From positions 1 through 13,365 of the forward strand of contig CAZQVN010000078.1 in NCBI GenBank assembly GCA_964596775.1: a DNA stretch of 13,365 bases, read 5' to 3'. The notes below the pieces were generated by a model, which worked only from the letters and a program-made list of their open reading frames with translations, was not told the origin of the DNA and searched no databases. The translations under genes were made by a program, and so were the position numbers. How positions within the stretch are numbered: the stretch's first letter is position 1; every line of letters starts with the position of its first letter. This DNA is from CAZQVN01 sp964596775 (GTDB taxonomy: Bacteria; Eisenbacteria; RBG-16-71-46; JABDJR01; JAWXBZ01). Shown here piece by piece: positions 12,832 to 13,365 of this stretch.

Positions 12832-13365
12832 TTAAGGGTTCAATCGCACGATCCGACGCACTTGAACTTCTCGCGCGGCCTCGGCACGGAGAAGGTAAAG
12901 GCCCGACGGTACAGGCCTTCCCGCGTCGTCACGACCGTCCCAGGTCCATTCGTGTACGCCGGACACCAGATACCCGCGAAACAACGAGCGGACCCCTCTT
13001 CCCACGGGGTCAACAATCCCCACCCGTGCGGTTGTCGGAAACGGCAGGTTAATCACGGCCGTAATTGGACCCGTTCCGGGACTGGCCCCGATCCAGTCGA
13101 GCGTCAACCGCTCCGGGAGCTCCGTTCCGGGAGTCCCCAGGTCTGCGGCGGCGACGGGCCCGTGGACGCGGTCCGTGCCAGCGGGAAGAGTCTCGATCAG
13201 AGTGTAGGAGGCGTCGTATGCCGGGGGTTCAGTATCGTTCCATCGATACATGTCGAGACCCGTCCAGGGCCCGGCTGGGAGGTCGGTACTCTCCCCCTCG
13301 GAATCGGATCGTCGCAGACGGAAAACATCACGCCGGGCCGGCTCGGCAACCGCCCAGGTGATCTC
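12832..13365 (-). CDS. C-terminal part of a secreted/surface protein with FlgD-like (T9SS-type-like) tail, truncated by the window edge
   Basis: The frame is open from the right edge to TAA at 12832, showing 177 residues. An internal ATG at 13251 is not the start, because 38 further in-frame codons run to the edge with protein-like sequence (I-T-W-A-V-A-E-P-A-R-R-D-V-F-R-L), like a fibronectin-III/Ig-type strand. The last ~75 residues are an FlgD Ig-like fold as found at the C-termini of large exported proteins: I-N-L-P-F-P near 70 residues from the end, then R-G-V-R-S-L-F, W-D-G-R-D-D-A-G-R-P-V-P-S-G-L-Y-L-L-R, and a closing basic strand V-R-R-I-V-R-L. Such tails anchor or sort proteins through type IX-like export in FCB bacteria and also occur in Eisenbacteria/Krumholzibacteriota-type genomes. 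The N-terminal function cannot be seen. It is separated from uvrB by 285 nt holding the repeat cluster. Confidence 0.82.
   Translation of the reverse strand, partial: EITWAVAEPARRDVFRLRRSDSEGESTDLPAGPWTGLDMYRWNDTEPPAYDASYTLIETLPAGTDRVHGPVAAADLGTPGTELPERLTLDWIGASPGTGPITAVINLPFPTTARVGIVDPVGRGVRSLFRGYLVSGVHEWTWDGRDDAGRPVPSGLYLLRAEAAREVQVRRIVRLNP

Noticed and set aside
13135..13251. ATG at 13251 as the start of a 139-aa protein
   Set aside because: The frame remains open with protein-like sequence for 38 more codons to the window edge and no ribosome site precedes this ATG; it is an internal methionine.

Overview
This 13.4 kb window of GC-rich bacterial DNA holds ten complete protein genes and one truncated at the right edge. 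I see no tRNA, rRNA, CRISPR array, transposase or phage gene. Most genes are housekeeping: amino-acid and cofactor biosynthesis and DNA repair. Two features hint at the host: a secreted-protein C-terminus of the FlgD-like (T9SS-tail-like) type at the right edge, and a pair of lineage-specific-looking exported proteins. Together with the high GC they suggest an uncultured lineage of the FCB-type candidate phyla (Eisenbacteria, Krumholzibacteriota or Latescibacterota style). That placement is an inference from style, not a phylogeny.

Left part, plus strand: aspartate kinase (1-1227), then a bifunctional homocysteine methyltransferase/methylenetetrahydrofolate reductase (1340-3217) with its own recognisable promoter. 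Both serve the aspartate-family (lysine, threonine, methionine) pathways. A convergent leucine dehydrogenase (3293-4378, minus) follows. It is divergent from endonuclease IV (start reset to 4588, end 5439, plus), which is followed by a CvpA-family membrane protein (5500-6024, plus).

Middle, minus strand: two tandem paralogous exported proteins of unknown function (7669 down to 6971, then 6930 down to 6223). They have a strong Shine-Dalgarno at the first gene, a long leader region, and a textbook intrinsic terminator at the end. They share a conserved C-terminal tail, P-V-P-x-E-N-x-T-W-G-x-I-K-S.

Right part, minus strand: a tightly coupled four-gene operon uvrB-nadC-birA-dapF (12546 down to 7994). 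The first two junctions are 4-nt ATGA overlaps and the third is a 4-nt gap. uvrB is preceded by TTGTGA-17 nt-TATAAT placed so that transcription should begin at or next to the ATG, so the mRNA is probably leaderless. Upstream of that promoter lies an unusual cluster of inverted and tandem ~25-nt repeats (12633-12796, with a 26-bp perfect inverted repeat). Beyond it is the C-terminal end of a large secreted protein that runs off the window.

The most interesting items are the repeat cluster, the leaderless uvrB promoter, and the paralogous secreted pair with its shared tail. I found no evidence of a defence system or mobile element.
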